In this document: positions 26,892 through 35,767 of the stretch, one piece after another | Position numbering within the stretch: the first letter of the stretch is position 1 | Layout of the letters: each line of letters starts with the position of its first letter | From: Sphingomonas aquatilis | Lineage (GTDB): Bacteria; Pseudomonadota; Alphaproteobacteria; Sphingomonadales; Sphingomonadaceae | Assembly: GCF_014196115.1 (NCBI RefSeq) | Contig: NZ_JACIDB010000003.1 | Location: forward strand, 372,001-436,000 | Reading direction: 5' to 3' | DNA length: 64,000 bases | Notes under the pieces: generated by a model | What the model was told of the DNA's origin: nothing | Database searches by the model: none | The model's input: the letters and a program-made list of their open reading frames with translations, nothing else | Position numbers and translations under genes: made by a program

Positions 26892-27824
26892 ATGGATCGT
26901 GTGCCCCCGTTGGTTGCCGGCATCGAATTGGGGGGCACGAAGATCGTCTGCATCCTCGCGCGCGGACCGGACGATATTCAGGACCGCGTGCAGATCCCGA
27001 CGACCCGGCCCGACGAGGCGCTGGCGGCGGTCGAGGCTGTGCTGGACGGTTGGGGCGGGTTCGAGGCGCTGGGCATCGCGAGCTTCGGCCCGATCTCGAT
27101 CGACCGGCATGCCGCCGATTACGGCCACGTCACCTCGACCCCCAAGCCGCATTGGGCGGGCACCGACGTCGCGGGCCGTTTGTCCGCGCGCTATCAGGTG
27201 CCGACCGGCTTCCACACCGATGTGGTCGGCGCGGCGCTGGCCGAGGCGCGCTGGGGCGCGGCGAAGGGGCTGCCCGATATCGCCTATGTCACCGTCGGCA
27301 CCGGCATCGGCGTTGGCCTGATCGCGGGCGGCAAGCCGGTCGACGGCCTGACGCATAGCGAATTCGGCCATATCCGGCCGCAGCGTATGCCGGGCGACGA
27401 CTGGATGGGCATCTGCCCGTTCCACGGCAGCTGCCTGGAGGGCCTGGCCGCCGGGCCGGCGATCGGCGCGCGCGCCGGCTGCAAGGGAGAAGACATTCCC
27501 GCGGACCATCCGGTGTGGGAACCCGTCGCGCATGTGCTGGGCCAGTTGTGCCATACGCTGGTGCTGACCGGCGTGCCGCGGCGGATCGTGATGGGCGGCG
27601 GCGTGATGGTCGGGAACGACCATCTGTTCCCGCGCGTCCGCGACGCGATGGTGCAGAGCCTCGCCGGCTATATCGCGCTGCCCGAGATCGCCGAACCCGC
27701 GTTCATCGTGCCGCCCGCGCTGGGGGGCAATGCCGGGCCGCTCGGCGCGATCGTGCTCGGTGAGCAGGCGCTGGCCGAACGCATGGGCACGGCCGCGTCG
27801 GCGGGGGCGTTTACGACGCCTTAA
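26892..27824 (+). CDS. ROK-family sugar kinase, probable fructokinase
   Basis: A 310-residue kinase. The ATP-binding motif AGIELGGTK is at 9-17, catalytic D110 is in FHTD, and the zinc site of ROK kinases is complete (H160, C175, H178, C181 in ...DDWMGICPFHGSC). The zinc-site loop resembles bacterial fructokinase/mannokinase. It would phosphorylate fructose to fructose-6-phosphate, the GlmS substrate, so a glmU-glmS-kinase unit before the transposon insertion makes sense. The ATG at 26892 is used; an upstream in-frame start at 26844 would lie inside the transposon end. Confidence 0.88.
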   Translation: MDRVPPLVAGIELGGTKIVCILARGPDDIQDRVQIPTTRPDEALAAVEAVLDGWGGFEALGIASFGPISIDRHAADYGHVTSTPKPHWAGTDVAGRLSARYQVPTGFHTDVVGAALAEARWGAAKGLPDIAYVTVGTGIGVGLIAGGKPVDGLTHSEFGHIRPQRMPGDDWMGICPFHGSCLEGLAAGPAIGARAGCKGEDIPADHPVWEPVAHVLGQLCHTLVLTGVPRRIVMGGGVMVGNDHLFPRVRDAMVQSLAGYIALPEIAEPAFIVPPALGGNAGPLGAIVLGEQALAERMGTAASAGAFTTP

Positions 27825-27872
27825 CCGCATCTGCTTACTCCCTCGTCAACCATAAGAGGGAAGTTGCTGCAG

Positions 27873-29777
27873 ATGACCGCCGCCGTTTCGAAGCGCCTGC
27901 TGATCGTCGATGACGAGCCGGCCATGCACGACAGCTATGCCCGCTGCTTCGCGGTGCAGCGCGGTGCGGCGGAGAATGCGCTCGACGCGATGGCGGCGGA
28001 GCTGTTCGGCGACGACGCGCCGGCGGCGGATGCGGCGGCGGACGACAGCTTCGACCTGACGCATTGCCATCAGGGCCTCGACGCGGTCGCGGCGGTGGAG
28101 GCGGCGCTGGCGGCGGGCACGCCCTATGCGGTCGCGTTCATCGACGTGCGCATGCCGCCGGGCATCGACGGCCGCGAGACCGCGCGTCGCATCCGCGCGC
28201 TCGATCCCGAGATCAACCTGTGCATCGTCACCGGCTTTTCCGACTTTTCGCCGATCGAGATCAGCAAGGTCGCAGGGCCGGCCGATAAGATCTTCTACAT
28301 CGCCAAGCCGTTCGAAGTCGCGGAGATCGTGCAGACCGCGACCGCGCTGGCGCATCGCTGGCAGGTCGATCGCGAACTGGCTACGGCGCGGGAGCAGCTC
28401 GCGGCCCAGATCGTCCAGCTCGAGGAGCAGAGCGCCGAACTCGCTGCGAACGAAAGCCGCGCGATCCACATGGCGACGCACGATTCGCTGACCGATGCGC
28501 CCAATCGCCTCGCCTTCCTGCGCGCGCTGGGTGATCGCGCCAAGCGGCCCGGCCTGTTCGCGACCGCGATGTTCGATCTCGACCGATTCAAGATCGTCAA
28601 CGACACGCTGGGCCACCTCGCCGGCGACGCGCTGATCCGCGAAGTGTGCAGCATCCTCCATGCGCAGGCGCCCGAGGGGGCGATCGTCGCGCGTCTGGGT
28701 GGCGACGAATTCGGCGTGCTGTTCGATGCGCCGGGCGACGAGGCGGCGGTCATGGCCTGCGACCGCATCGTCGCGGCCTGTGCCGGCACGCATCAGGTGT
28801 TCGGCAATTCGGTGCAGAGCGGCGCGTCCGCCGGCCTCGTCGTGGTCGAGGGGGCAGGGGTGTGCGATCCCATCGACGCGCTGCGCCGCGCCGACCTGGC
28901 GCTCAACGATGCCAAGCGCGCCGGCCGCGGCGTGACCCGCCTGTTCGACGAGAGCATGGACGAGGGCATCCGCTTCCGCCGCCGGATCGAACATGGGCTG
29001 GGCCAGGCGATCGCGCGCGACGAGCTGAGCCTCGTCTATCAGCCGATCGTCGCGCGCAACCAGCTGGAGGTGACGGGCTTCGAGGCGCTGGTCCGCTGGA
29101 ACACGCAGGAATATGGGCCGATCAGCCCGGCGACCTTCATCCCGATCGCCGAGGAATCGAACGTCATCCACGAACTGGGCGACTGGATCCTCGATACCGC
29201 GCTCGCCATGGTGACGCGCTTCCCCGGCCAATATGTCTCGGTCAACTTCAGCCCCCGCCAGTTCCGCCGCCACAATTTCGTCGGCCACATCATGGAGGCG
29301 GTGCAGCGCGCCGGCGTGACGCCGAACCGCGTGCAGATCGAGATCACCGAGACCGCGATCTTTGACGACGCCGAACGCGCCGCCGAAACGCTGTACAAGC
29401 TGCGCCAGATGGGATTCCGCATCGCTCTGGACGATTTCGGCACCGGCTATTCGTCGCTCTACAATATCCGGAAATTCGCGCTCGACAGCCTGAAGATCGA
29501 TCGCAGCTTCATCGACGGCATGGGCCGCGAGCGCGAGAGTGCGGCGATCGTCCATTCGATCATCCATCTGGGCCGCGCGCTGGGGCTGGAGGTGATCGCC
29601 GAGGGCGTCGAGACGGAGGCGCAGGTGCAGGCGCTGCGACTCGCGGGGGCGAGCCATTTGCAGGGCTATTTCTTCTCGCGGCCGGTCGCGCCCGATGCGG
29701 CGCTGGCGCTGGCTGAGCAGCGGTTCCTCAATCAGGACCTGGTCGAAGCCGGAGCCGCCACGGGCACGCACGGATGA
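27873..29777 (+). CDS. Response regulator with GGDEF and EAL domains
   Basis: A 634-residue protein. The receiver (about 8-160) has phospho-acceptor D91 in FIDVRMPPG and an unusual insertion (about 45-65) of Ala/Asp residues; a coiled coil (165-198) leads to a GGDEF domain with intact GGDEF at 276-280. The RxxD product-inhibition site is missing. The EAL domain has EAL at 404-406 and DDFGTGYSS, so both cyclic-di-GMP synthesis and breakdown look possible. The next gene is a histidine kinase overlapping by four bases, so the two are a cognate pair. AAGAGGGAAG precedes the chosen ATG. Confidence 0.9.
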   Translation: MTAAVSKRLLIVDDEPAMHDSYARCFAVQRGAAENALDAMAAELFGDDAPAADAAADDSFDLTHCHQGLDAVAAVEAALAAGTPYAVAFIDVRMPPGIDGRETARRIRALDPEINLCIVTGFSDFSPIEISKVAGPADKIFYIAKPFEVAEIVQTATALAHRWQVDRELATAREQLAAQIVQLEEQSAELAANESRAIHMATHDSLTDAPNRLAFLRALGDRAKRPGLFATAMFDLDRFKIVNDTLGHLAGDALIREVCSILHAQAPEGAIVARLGGDEFGVLFDAPGDEAAVMACDRIVAACAGTHQVFGNSVQSGASAGLVVVEGAGVCDPIDALRRADLALNDAKRAGRGVTRLFDESMDEGIRFRRRIEHGLGQAIARDELSLVYQPIVARNQLEVTGFEALVRWNTQEYGPISPATFIPIAEESNVIHELGDWILDTALAMVTRFPGQYVSVNFSPRQFRRHNFVGHIMEAVQRAGVTPNRVQIEITETAIFDDAERAAETLYKLRQMGFRIALDDFGTGYSSLYNIRKFALDSLKIDRSFIDGMGRERESAAIVHSIIHLGRALGLEVIAEGVETEAQVQALRLAGASHLQGYFFSRPVAPDAALALAEQRFLNQDLVEAGAATGTHG

Positions 29778-31789
29778 TCCCCGCGCTACGGACCCGGTGG
29801 CCCTTCGGGCGCCGGCGACCGATCGGTCCTGCCTCGCTCGGTGCCAAGCTGGTGCTGATCCTGACCGCGGTCGGCGTCGCCGGCGCGCTGGGGATCACGC
29901 TGCTGCTCGCCAGCGTCATCACGCCGAGCTTCTCCGCGCTGGAGGCCAAGGCGATTGCCGGCCATATCGAACGGACGCAGGCGGCGCTGGGCGAATATGC
30001 CGCCAAGGTCGAAAACGCCGTGCGCGACTATGGCGACTGGACGCAGAGCTACGATTATATGGCGACGCCGCCGGGGTCGCCCGCGGCGGCAACGTTCGAA
30101 CGCGACAGCTTTTCGCCGCTGGCGATGACCAATCTCGGCGTGCAGGGCATGGCCTATGTGACGCCGCAGGGGACGCTGCGTATTGCACGCTGGCTCGACC
30201 CCGCCAGCGGACGCGAACGGGCGCGGCTGCGCACGGCGCTGGTGCAGCTGGCGACGCATGCCGATCTTGCCAGGGTGATCGGACGTAACAATTCCGGGCA
30301 TTTCTATGCGCGGCTGGGGCCGGTGGTCGCGGCGATCGGCGTGGCGCAGGTGCGGCGTTCCGATGGGACGGGAAGCCCGCGCGGCTATGTGCTGATGGCG
30401 CGGCAGGTGACGTCGCGTCAGCTGTCCGACCTGATCCGCCTCGACGCGCGCATCGACCGGTCCGGGCTGGGTGATGCGCCGATGGTCACGCCGGGCAAGC
30501 GCACGATGGCGATTGCCGTGCCGATCGCGGGTGTCGATGGCCACGCCGTTGCCGCGGCACGATTCCATGTCGTGCGCGACGTGTCGCTGCTGGGACGGCG
30601 GATGCTGCTGCTCGCCATCGCCGGGTCGACGCTGCTGCTGCTGATCGTGCTGCTCGTCCTGCGCCGCGTCATCGCGCGGCTGGTGCTGGCGCCGCTGCTG
30701 CGCGTGGAGCGGCATATGCAGCGGGTGCGCGCGTCGGGATCGATGGCGCTGTTCCAGGACGACGGGCGGCGCGACGAATTCGGTTCGCTGGGCCGCAGCC
30801 TCAACGCGATGCTGTCGCAGCTGAAGGACCTGCGCGAGCAGATCGAGGTGCAGAGCTTTGCGCTCGGCCGCAGCGAGAGCGCAGTCGCGGTGATGCATAA
30901 TGTGCGTAACGCGCTCAATCCGATCAGCACGATCCTGAGTCAGGGCATCGCGCAGGCGCCGCCGATCGATCGCGCGACGCTGGAACGGGCGATCACCGAA
31001 CTTGCGCGCGACGATCTGCCGGCCGAGCGCCGCGCCAAGCTCGCCGCCTTCGTCCAGGCCGCCTTCGCCGCCAAGATGGCGAGCCGCGAGGCGATGCGCC
31101 GCGAGCTGGAGGTGGGGCGCGAGGCGATGGCGCATGTGCTGGAGATCATCGGCCAGCAGCAGAAGCAGGCGCACGAGCGCCCCAGCCTGGAACGCTGCGA
31201 CCTCAGCGAGATCGTCGCGCGCAACGCGGCCATCGCGCGCTATTCCGACAGCGCATCGATCGCGTTCAGCTTTCCGGCGGAGGCGCATCTGGCCTTGGCG
31301 AACCGCGTGATCCTGAGCCAGGTGATCGGCAACCTGCTGGGCAATGCCGCGGAGTCGATCGCGGCGACCGGGCGGCAGAGCGGCTCGATCGGGGTGACGA
31401 TCGACGAGGAGGGCGATCAGGTCGTCGTACGCATTCGCGACGATGGCGAGGGCTTCGACGCGGCGACGGGCGCGACCTTGTTCCAGCGCGGTTTTTCGAC
31501 GCGCGCGCACAAATCGGGCGGGCTCGGCCTGCACTGGTGCGCCAATTCGATGACCGCGATGGAGGGCAGCCTGCGCCTCGAGAGCGACGGCAAGGGCCTG
31601 GGCGCGACGGCGGTGCTGACACTGCGCGGCGGAACGGGACGAGATCGCGCAGGCGGCGTGATCGCGTCCCGTGCTAACCAGCGGGATCAGAAGTCGAAGC
31701 GGACCCGGCCGAGCAGCCTGTCGCCGGCATGGCCCGCATCGGCGAACGGCCCGAACGCATCGGCGCGCGTGACGTCCGTCCCGACATAG
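29774..31789 (+). CDS. CHASE4-type sensor histidine kinase
   Basis: A 671-residue membrane kinase. Membrane segments at about 25-48 and 277-298 flank a periplasmic region (55-270) with the CHASE4 pattern (NAVRDYGDWTQSYDYM). A HAMP-like linker (300-350) follows. The phospho-acceptor box is atypical: H375 in VMHNVRNALNPI, as in kinases with an MHN-type H-box. The ATPase has NLLGNAAES, DDGEGF and GGLGLHW. It should phosphorylate the GGDEF-EAL regulator encoded just upstream. The last 34 residues are basic/Ser-rich and overlap the opposing TorF-like gene by 103 bases, so the natural end may differ. Confidence 0.88.
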   Translation: MIPALRTRWPFGRRRPIGPASLGAKLVLILTAVGVAGALGITLLLASVITPSFSALEAKAIAGHIERTQAALGEYAAKVENAVRDYGDWTQSYDYMATPPGSPAAATFERDSFSPLAMTNLGVQGMAYVTPQGTLRIARWLDPASGRERARLRTALVQLATHADLARVIGRNNSGHFYARLGPVVAAIGVAQVRRSDGTGSPRGYVLMARQVTSRQLSDLIRLDARIDRSGLGDAPMVTPGKRTMAIAVPIAGVDGHAVAAARFHVVRDVSLLGRRMLLLAIAGSTLLLLIVLLVLRRVIARLVLAPLLRVERHMQRVRASGSMALFQDDGRRDEFGSLGRSLNAMLSQLKDLREQIEVQSFALGRSESAVAVMHNVRNALNPISTILSQGIAQAPPIDRATLERAITELARDDLPAERRAKLAAFVQAAFAAKMASREAMRRELEVGREAMAHVLEIIGQQQKQAHERPSLERCDLSEIVARNAAIARYSDSASIAFSFPAEAHLALANRVILSQVIGNLLGNAAESIAATGRQSGSIGVTIDEEGDQVVVRIRDDGEGFDAATGATLFQRGFSTRAHKSGGLGLHWCANSMTAMEGSLRLESDGKGLGATAVLTLRGGTGRDRAGGVIASRANQRDQKSKRTRPSSLSPAWPASANGPNASARVTSVPT

Positions 31790-32427
31790 TCGACGCCCAG
31801 CGTCAGGCGATCGCGGCGATATTCGACGCCGAGCCGCCAATCGGTATAGTCGCCGCCGGGGCGCAACCGCTGCGCGCGCAGCGGATCGGTGACCGTCCCC
31901 GACGAATGGCCGAGGCCGGCGATCGCGGTCAGCGGCGTGCCGGGCAGGCCTGCACTCGCATTGGCGTAGAGGTACAGGTTGCTGCCCCCGATCGCACGCT
32001 GCTCGGGTGCCCAGATCGCCCCCGCGGTCAGATCGGCGGGGCCATAGGTGTAGCTCGCCGATCCGCCGAGTTCGGCATAGTCCATGTTCCCACGCGCGCC
32101 GCCGAACACGTGCGCGGTGGCCTGTGGGCGCAGCCGCACCGCCCCGACGTCCCATCCGCTGCCGAGCGTCAGGTCGGCGACCGCGTCCGCGCCCCCGTGC
32201 CGGTCCGATCCGCGCAGCGCCGCGACGCGCGCGGTGAGATCGAGGTCGTAGCCGCTCACCGTGGCATCCCCCGCGATCGAGGCGCGGCCCTCGCTCCAGC
32301 TGATGCCGCGGCGATTCTCGTCCGTCGTCGCCTCGACTCCTGCGCTGGTCGCGAGTTGCGCCATGGCGGGCGTGGTCGCCAGCAGTGCGCCGGCAGCGAG
32401 GGCGGCTTTCGCAAGGATGTCGATCAT
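31687..32427 (-). CDS. TorF-family putative porin (outer-membrane beta-barrel)
   Basis: A 246-residue protein with a signal peptide (cleavage after TPAMAQ, about residue 24) and alternating hydrophobic strands ending in the aromatic C-terminal Phe (RVRFDF) recognised by the Bam machinery. The opening SAGVEATTDENRRGISWSEGRAS recalls the TorF/Gcw_chp group, whose members have TDYRFRGxSxS-type starts. It presumably forms an outer-membrane channel of unknown substrate. Its start overlaps the upstream small exported protein by four bases, and its end overlaps the histidine kinase on the other strand. Confidence 0.75.
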   Translation of the reverse strand: MIDILAKAALAAGALLATTPAMAQLATSAGVEATTDENRRGISWSEGRASIAGDATVSGYDLDLTARVAALRGSDRHGGADAVADLTLGSGWDVGAVRLRPQATAHVFGGARGNMDYAELGGSASYTYGPADLTAGAIWAPEQRAIGGSNLYLYANASAGLPGTPLTAIAGLGHSSGTVTDPLRAQRLRPGGDYTDWRLGVEYRRDRLTLGVDYVGTDVTRADAFGPFADAGHAGDRLLGRVRFDF

Positions 32428-32897
32428 CCGGCGGCAACGCTGCCGTGCAGACGGTCGAGCTCGGCACGCAATACGTCATGATCCTCGCGGGCGACCGCCT
32501 GGATGTGGCGGTCCAGAGCGATGGACTGCGCGGCGACGTCACGCGCGATGGCGTCACGCTGGGCGGCGCACCAGCCGGGACGATGGCCGGATAGCGACCG
32601 ATCGCTCACAAAGCTGCGCTGCGTGGTGGCGCCGGTCGCGGTGGTGGCATGGCGCTCGACCGCGAGCTGAGCGGTCCAGTGGCAGCGCAAGCTGGAGGCG
32701 CGGCCGGCGGGTGCGACGGCGCCGATCTGGCGATGGTCGACCACCAACGCGCCGCGATACCGGGCGGTGACGGGCCCGCTGTGATGATCGAGCTGTGCGC
32801 TGTGGTCGATCGTAACCGCCGGCGCGACATCACGCGCCATGGCAGGTGCGGCCAGACCAAGCGTCAGGGCCAGCACGGGAAGATGAGGGGGCATCAT
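32424..32897 (-). CDS. Small exported protein of unknown function
   Basis: A 157-residue protein beginning MMPPHLPVLALTLGLAAPAMA, a Sec signal cut near residue 21. The mature part has two cysteines (LRCHW, PGWCAAQ) and alternates short strands and a C-terminal helix, as in small periplasmic proteins; no family recognised. Its stop overlaps the TorF-like start (ATGA), so the two are an operon. Either ATG of the tandem pair at 32895-32897 or 32892-32894 could serve. Confidence 0.6.
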   Translation of the reverse strand: MMPPHLPVLALTLGLAAPAMARDVAPAVTIDHSAQLDHHSGPVTARYRGALVVDHRQIGAVAPAGRASSLRCHWTAQLAVERHATTATGATTQRSFVSDRSLSGHRPGWCAAQRDAIARDVAAQSIALDRHIQAVAREDHDVLRAELDRLHGSVAAG

Positions 32898-33007
32898 GGG
32901 TCTCCTGCGGCGGTCCCGACCTTGTGGCCGGTGACCGTGATGCAGGCACAATGGCCGAGCGCGTGCCGGGTTGCCACCACGGGGTCCTGGCCGGTCAGCC
33001 GGAAACA

Positions 33008-33037
33008 CAAAAAAACCGGAGCCTAAGCCCCGGTTTT
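33008..33037 (-). terminator. Rho-independent terminator after nusG
   Basis: On the minus strand, AAAACCGG and CCGGTTTT pair around a GC-containing loop and run into a T tract (the A run at 33009-33015). It lies 46 bases after the nusG stop and ends the secE-nusG unit, so rplK is not cotranscribed here. Confidence 0.88.
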
Positions 33038-33082
33038 CCCGTGTGTTTCTGCAAGATTGCCAGCGCCAGGCGCCGGCAGGTC

Positions 33083-33619
33083 TTACTTGCTGCGTTCGAC
33101 CTGTTCGAAGTCCAGCTCGACCGGGGTCGCGCGGCCGAAGATCGACACCGACACCTTGACCTTCGCCTTGTCGAAATCGAGTTCCTCGACGACGCCGTTG
33201 AAGCTCGCGAACGGACCCTCGAGCACCTTGACCGCATCGCCGATCTCGTAATCGACCTTGATCTTGGTCTTGGGCGCGGCGGCCGCTTCTTCCTTGCTAT
33301 TGAGCATGCGCGCGGCTTCCGCCTCGCTGATCGCCTGCGGCTTGCCCATGCTGCCGAGGAAGCCGGTGACCTTGGGCGTGTTCTTGACGAGGTGGTAGAC
33401 GTCGTCGTTCATGTTCAGCTTGGCGAGCACATAGCCCGGCATGAACTTGCGCTCGACCGCGATCTTCTTGCCGCGACGGGCTTCCGTCACCGTCTCGGTC
33501 GGCACTTCGATCTGCTCGACCAGCTGCTCAAGGCCGAGGCGCGTCGCCTCTGCCATGATCGCGTCGCGAACCTTACCCTCGAAGCCCGAATAGGCGTGAA
33601 TGATGTACCAGCGCGCCAT
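33083..33619 (-). CDS. nusG: Transcription termination/antitermination protein NusG
   Basis: A 178-residue NusG: the NGN domain opens with MARWYIIHAYSGFEGKV and includes the FMPGYVLAKL motif; a linker rich in Ala/Lys (about 105-120) precedes the KOW domain (IGDAVKVLEGPFASFNGVVEELD). It binds RNA polymerase, reduces pausing and couples to Rho or ribosomes. It is 11 bases after secE in the usual secE-nusG order, but a terminator follows in place of the ribosomal rplK genes. Confidence 0.97.
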   Translation of the reverse strand: MARWYIIHAYSGFEGKVRDAIMAEATRLGLEQLVEQIEVPTETVTEARRGKKIAVERKFMPGYVLAKLNMNDDVYHLVKNTPKVTGFLGSMGKPQAISEAEAARMLNSKEEAAAAPKTKIKVDYEIGDAVKVLEGPFASFNGVVEELDFDKAKVKVSVSIFGRATPVELDFEQVERSK

Positions 33620-33630
33620 TGCCTGAACCT

Positions 33631-33828
33631 TTACTTCGCGAGCTTGAGCAGCGCCTGGACGACCGCGTTGAAGAACGTATCGACGCCCAGGAAGAACAGC
33701 GCGAGGATGGTCGTCATGATGACCACCATGACGCCCGTCATGATCGTCTCGCGCCGGGTCGGCCAGACCACCTTCTTGGTTTCGGCCTGGACCTGGCGGA
33801 TGAATTCGATGGGGGTCGTCTTTGCCAC
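33631..33828 (-). CDS. secE: Preprotein translocase subunit SecE
   Basis: A 65-residue single-span SecE, the short form usual outside enterobacteria. The amphipathic helix with the conserved WPTRRET motif (about 22-28) precedes one membrane segment (about 32-55). SecE clamps SecY in the inner membrane. It lies directly before nusG and downstream of tRNA-Trp, the order conserved in many bacteria. Confidence 0.96.
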   Translation of the reverse strand: MAKTTPIEFIRQVQAETKKVVWPTRRETIMTGVMVVIMTTILALFFLGVDTFFNAVVQALLKLAK

Positions 33829-34001
33829 TGTTTTTCTCAGAAACCCGCTGGAATCACGAAAATCCGTACCGCCGGGGCATGAGCCTTCCGCCGCTTTCCC
33901 GTGATGGGAAACCGGCGCTGCCCGTCCTCAGCTGTCGGATGGCCTGCGCAAATAGCCGTACGGGGCGCCGAACGCAAGGGCGCCCCGCCTGCCTCGCGCG
34001 A

Positions 34002-34145
34002 TCAATGGCCGTAGCGTTTGATCCCGCGCCGCCGCAGCTTGTCCCGCTTGCGCTTGCGCAACTTCAGGATGAGCACTGGCGTGCCGATCAGAAGCAGAAC
34101 CGCGATGATCGCAATGACGAGGGTGTGGCGGGTCGCTTCATCCAT
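34002..34145 (-). CDS. Small single-span membrane protein
   Basis: A 47-residue protein: MDEATRHT, then one membrane helix (about 8-28) and a strongly basic tail (KLRKRKRDKLRRRGIKRYGH) that would stay in the cytoplasm. The function is unknown. It is between tRNA-Trp and secE. The short length lowers certainty, but the helix plus basic tail is a coherent protein. Confidence 0.55.
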   Translation of the reverse strand: MDEATRHTLVIAIIAVLLLIGTPVLILKLRKRKRDKLRRRGIKRYGH

Positions 34146-34280
34146 GATGCGGGCGCGTGTAGGGATGCCCGACGGCGGCGTAAACAACCTTCGTCAAGGA
34201 TTATGACAGATCATTCATCTGTCAGTCTTATTTTTCGAAGTGTTCGTCGCGATGCGCGTGTTCGCCGTCATGTGGCGAAC

Positions 34281-34356
34281 TGGCAGGAGTGCACGGACTC
34301 GAACCGTGGGCCCTCGGTTTTGGAGACCGATGCTCTACCAACTGAGCTACACTCCT
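34281..34356 (-). tRNA. tRNA-Trp (CCA anticodon)
   Basis: A full cloverleaf on the minus strand: acceptor AGGAGTG/CACTCCT, D-arm TAGCTCAGTTGGTAGAGCA, anticodon stem-loop GGTCTCCAAAACC with anticodon CCA, T-arm CACGGTTCGAGTCCGTG and an encoded 3' GCCA. Its place upstream of secE-nusG is the common bacterial arrangement. Confidence 0.97.
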
Positions 34357-34439
34357 GCAGCCGGGGGCGGCCTCTAGCGCTGTCCGGGCGAAACCGCAAG
34401 CGGCTCGTGTGACGAAAGACGCCGCGCGGGCCGAATGCG

Positions 34440-35066
34440 TCAGGCGGCGAGGCGGATCGGGCGGCGCACGACGACATTGTCGTTCGCCGCTTGGCACCGG
34501 ACGGGGGTCGGCAGCGGGAGGGCAAGGATCATCACGACGAAGCCGAGGACGCCCGGCGGCAGAGGCAAGAGCATGGCCAGCACGACGATCCCTAAGCGGG
34601 CTTCGGCGAACAAGGCGGCTGGACGGGTGATCGTGCCGCGTGCCGCCAGCCACGCACTCGTGCCGACGCCGATCGCGGCGACCAAAGCGAGGCTTGCCGG
34701 CCATGCTGCGGGAAGCAGCGCCAGATTCGGCAGCTGGGCGGCCGGCGTCGTCCACGGCAAGCGGGTGGCGACCAGCAGCCCGATGATGGCAGCCACGGGC
34801 AGGTGTCGGATCGCGCCGCGGCCGATGGCGAGGCCCAGGCATAGCGGCGCCAGTAGCAGTCCCGCCGGGGACAACGCGACGCTCAGCGCCGCGGCGATCA
34901 GCATGTCGCGATGGCGGCGTTCGTGCGCGGCGAACAGCGCGGCGGTGATGGCCAGCAATGCCAAGGCGTCGCTCCAGCCGGTATCGGGCAGCAGGCCCGC
35001 CAATACCGCCGCGCTCGCAAGCGCCGCGACCGGCATGGGGGGAGGGGCAGATCGGAACGGCGGCAT
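34440..35066 (-). CDS. Polytopic membrane protein of unknown function
   Basis: About 208 residues from the ATG at 35066 (MPPFRSAPPP). The protein is almost wholly hydrophobic helices, probably six or seven spans rich in Ala and Leu, with a short charged loop (HERRHRDM) and a basic C-terminus ending VVVRRPIRLAA. The pattern resembles integral membrane proteins of the glycosyltransferase-87/mannosyltransferase type but no catalytic motif can be seen. The start is uncertain; the frame is open to 35234. Confidence 0.55.
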   Translation of the reverse strand: MPPFRSAPPPMPVAALASAAVLAGLLPDTGWSDALALLAITAALFAAHERRHRDMLIAAALSVALSPAGLLLAPLCLGLAIGRGAIRHLPVAAIIGLLVATRLPWTTPAAQLPNLALLPAAWPASLALVAAIGVGTSAWLAARGTITRPAALFAEARLGIVVLAMLLPLPPGVLGFVVMILALPLPTPVRCQAANDNVVVRRPIRLAA

Positions 35067-35338
35067 GGGCGCGTTCTGCACCCGGACCGGTTGCTGCGTG
35101 GTTAAGGCGTCGTCATAGCCGTGCGGCAGCGTGCCCGGAGCGCCCCGGATTGACCGCCGGCCCGACTCTGCGTATAGGCCCGCCCGTTCCATCGGAGCGA
35201 TCCGGTGGGCAAGCTTGAACATTGCTGGATGCAAAAGTTGTGGGGCCGGGGTGGCGTTTCGCCGTCCGCGTCCCTTTTTGTATTCCGAAGTGCTGTGATG
35301 GCTCCAGCAAAGTAACCCATATACGAGGTGAAGGCTTC

Positions 35339-35710
35339 ATGCCGACGATCAACCAGCTGGTCCGCAAGGGCCGCGACCCGCAGAAGGCCAAGTCGAAGGT
35401 CCCTGCGATGGAGCAGAACCCCCAGAAGCGCGGCGTCTGCACCCGCGTCTACACGACGACCCCGAAGAAGCCGAACTCGGCGCTTCGCAAGGTGGCTAAG
35501 GTCCGCCTGACCAACAGCCGCGAAGTCATTTCGTACATCCCGGGCGAAGGCCACAACCTGCAGGAGCACTCGGTGGTGCTCATCCGCGGCGGCCGTGTGC
35601 GCGATCTTCCCGGCGTGCGCTACCACGTCCTGCGCGGCGTGCTCGACACGCAGGGCGTCAAGGATCGCCGCCAGTCCCGCTCCAAGTACGGCGCCAAGCG
35701 TCCGAAGTAA
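35339..35710 (+). CDS. rpsL: 30S ribosomal protein S12
   Basis: A 123-residue S12 with the conserved [12 protein letters not shown] loop (K43 is present) and the decoding-site loop [13 protein letters not shown]. Position 88, Lys in E. coli, is Arg here; Lys88-to-Arg changes give streptomycin resistance in other bacteria. First gene of the str group rpsL-rpsG-fusA-tuf. The 272 bases upstream hold its promoter but no gene I can support. Confidence 0.98.
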   Translation: MPTINQLVRKGRDPQKAKSKVPAMEQNPQKRGVCTRVYTTTPKKPNSALRKVAKVRLTNSREVISYIPGEGHNLQEHSVVLIRGGRVRDLPGVRYHVLRGVLDTQGVKDRRQSRSKYGAKRPK

Positions 35711-35767
35711 GCCGGTCGGCCTCCCGAGAGGCTCGTCCAGAAGGCTGAAGTTTGAAAGGTTTTTGAA

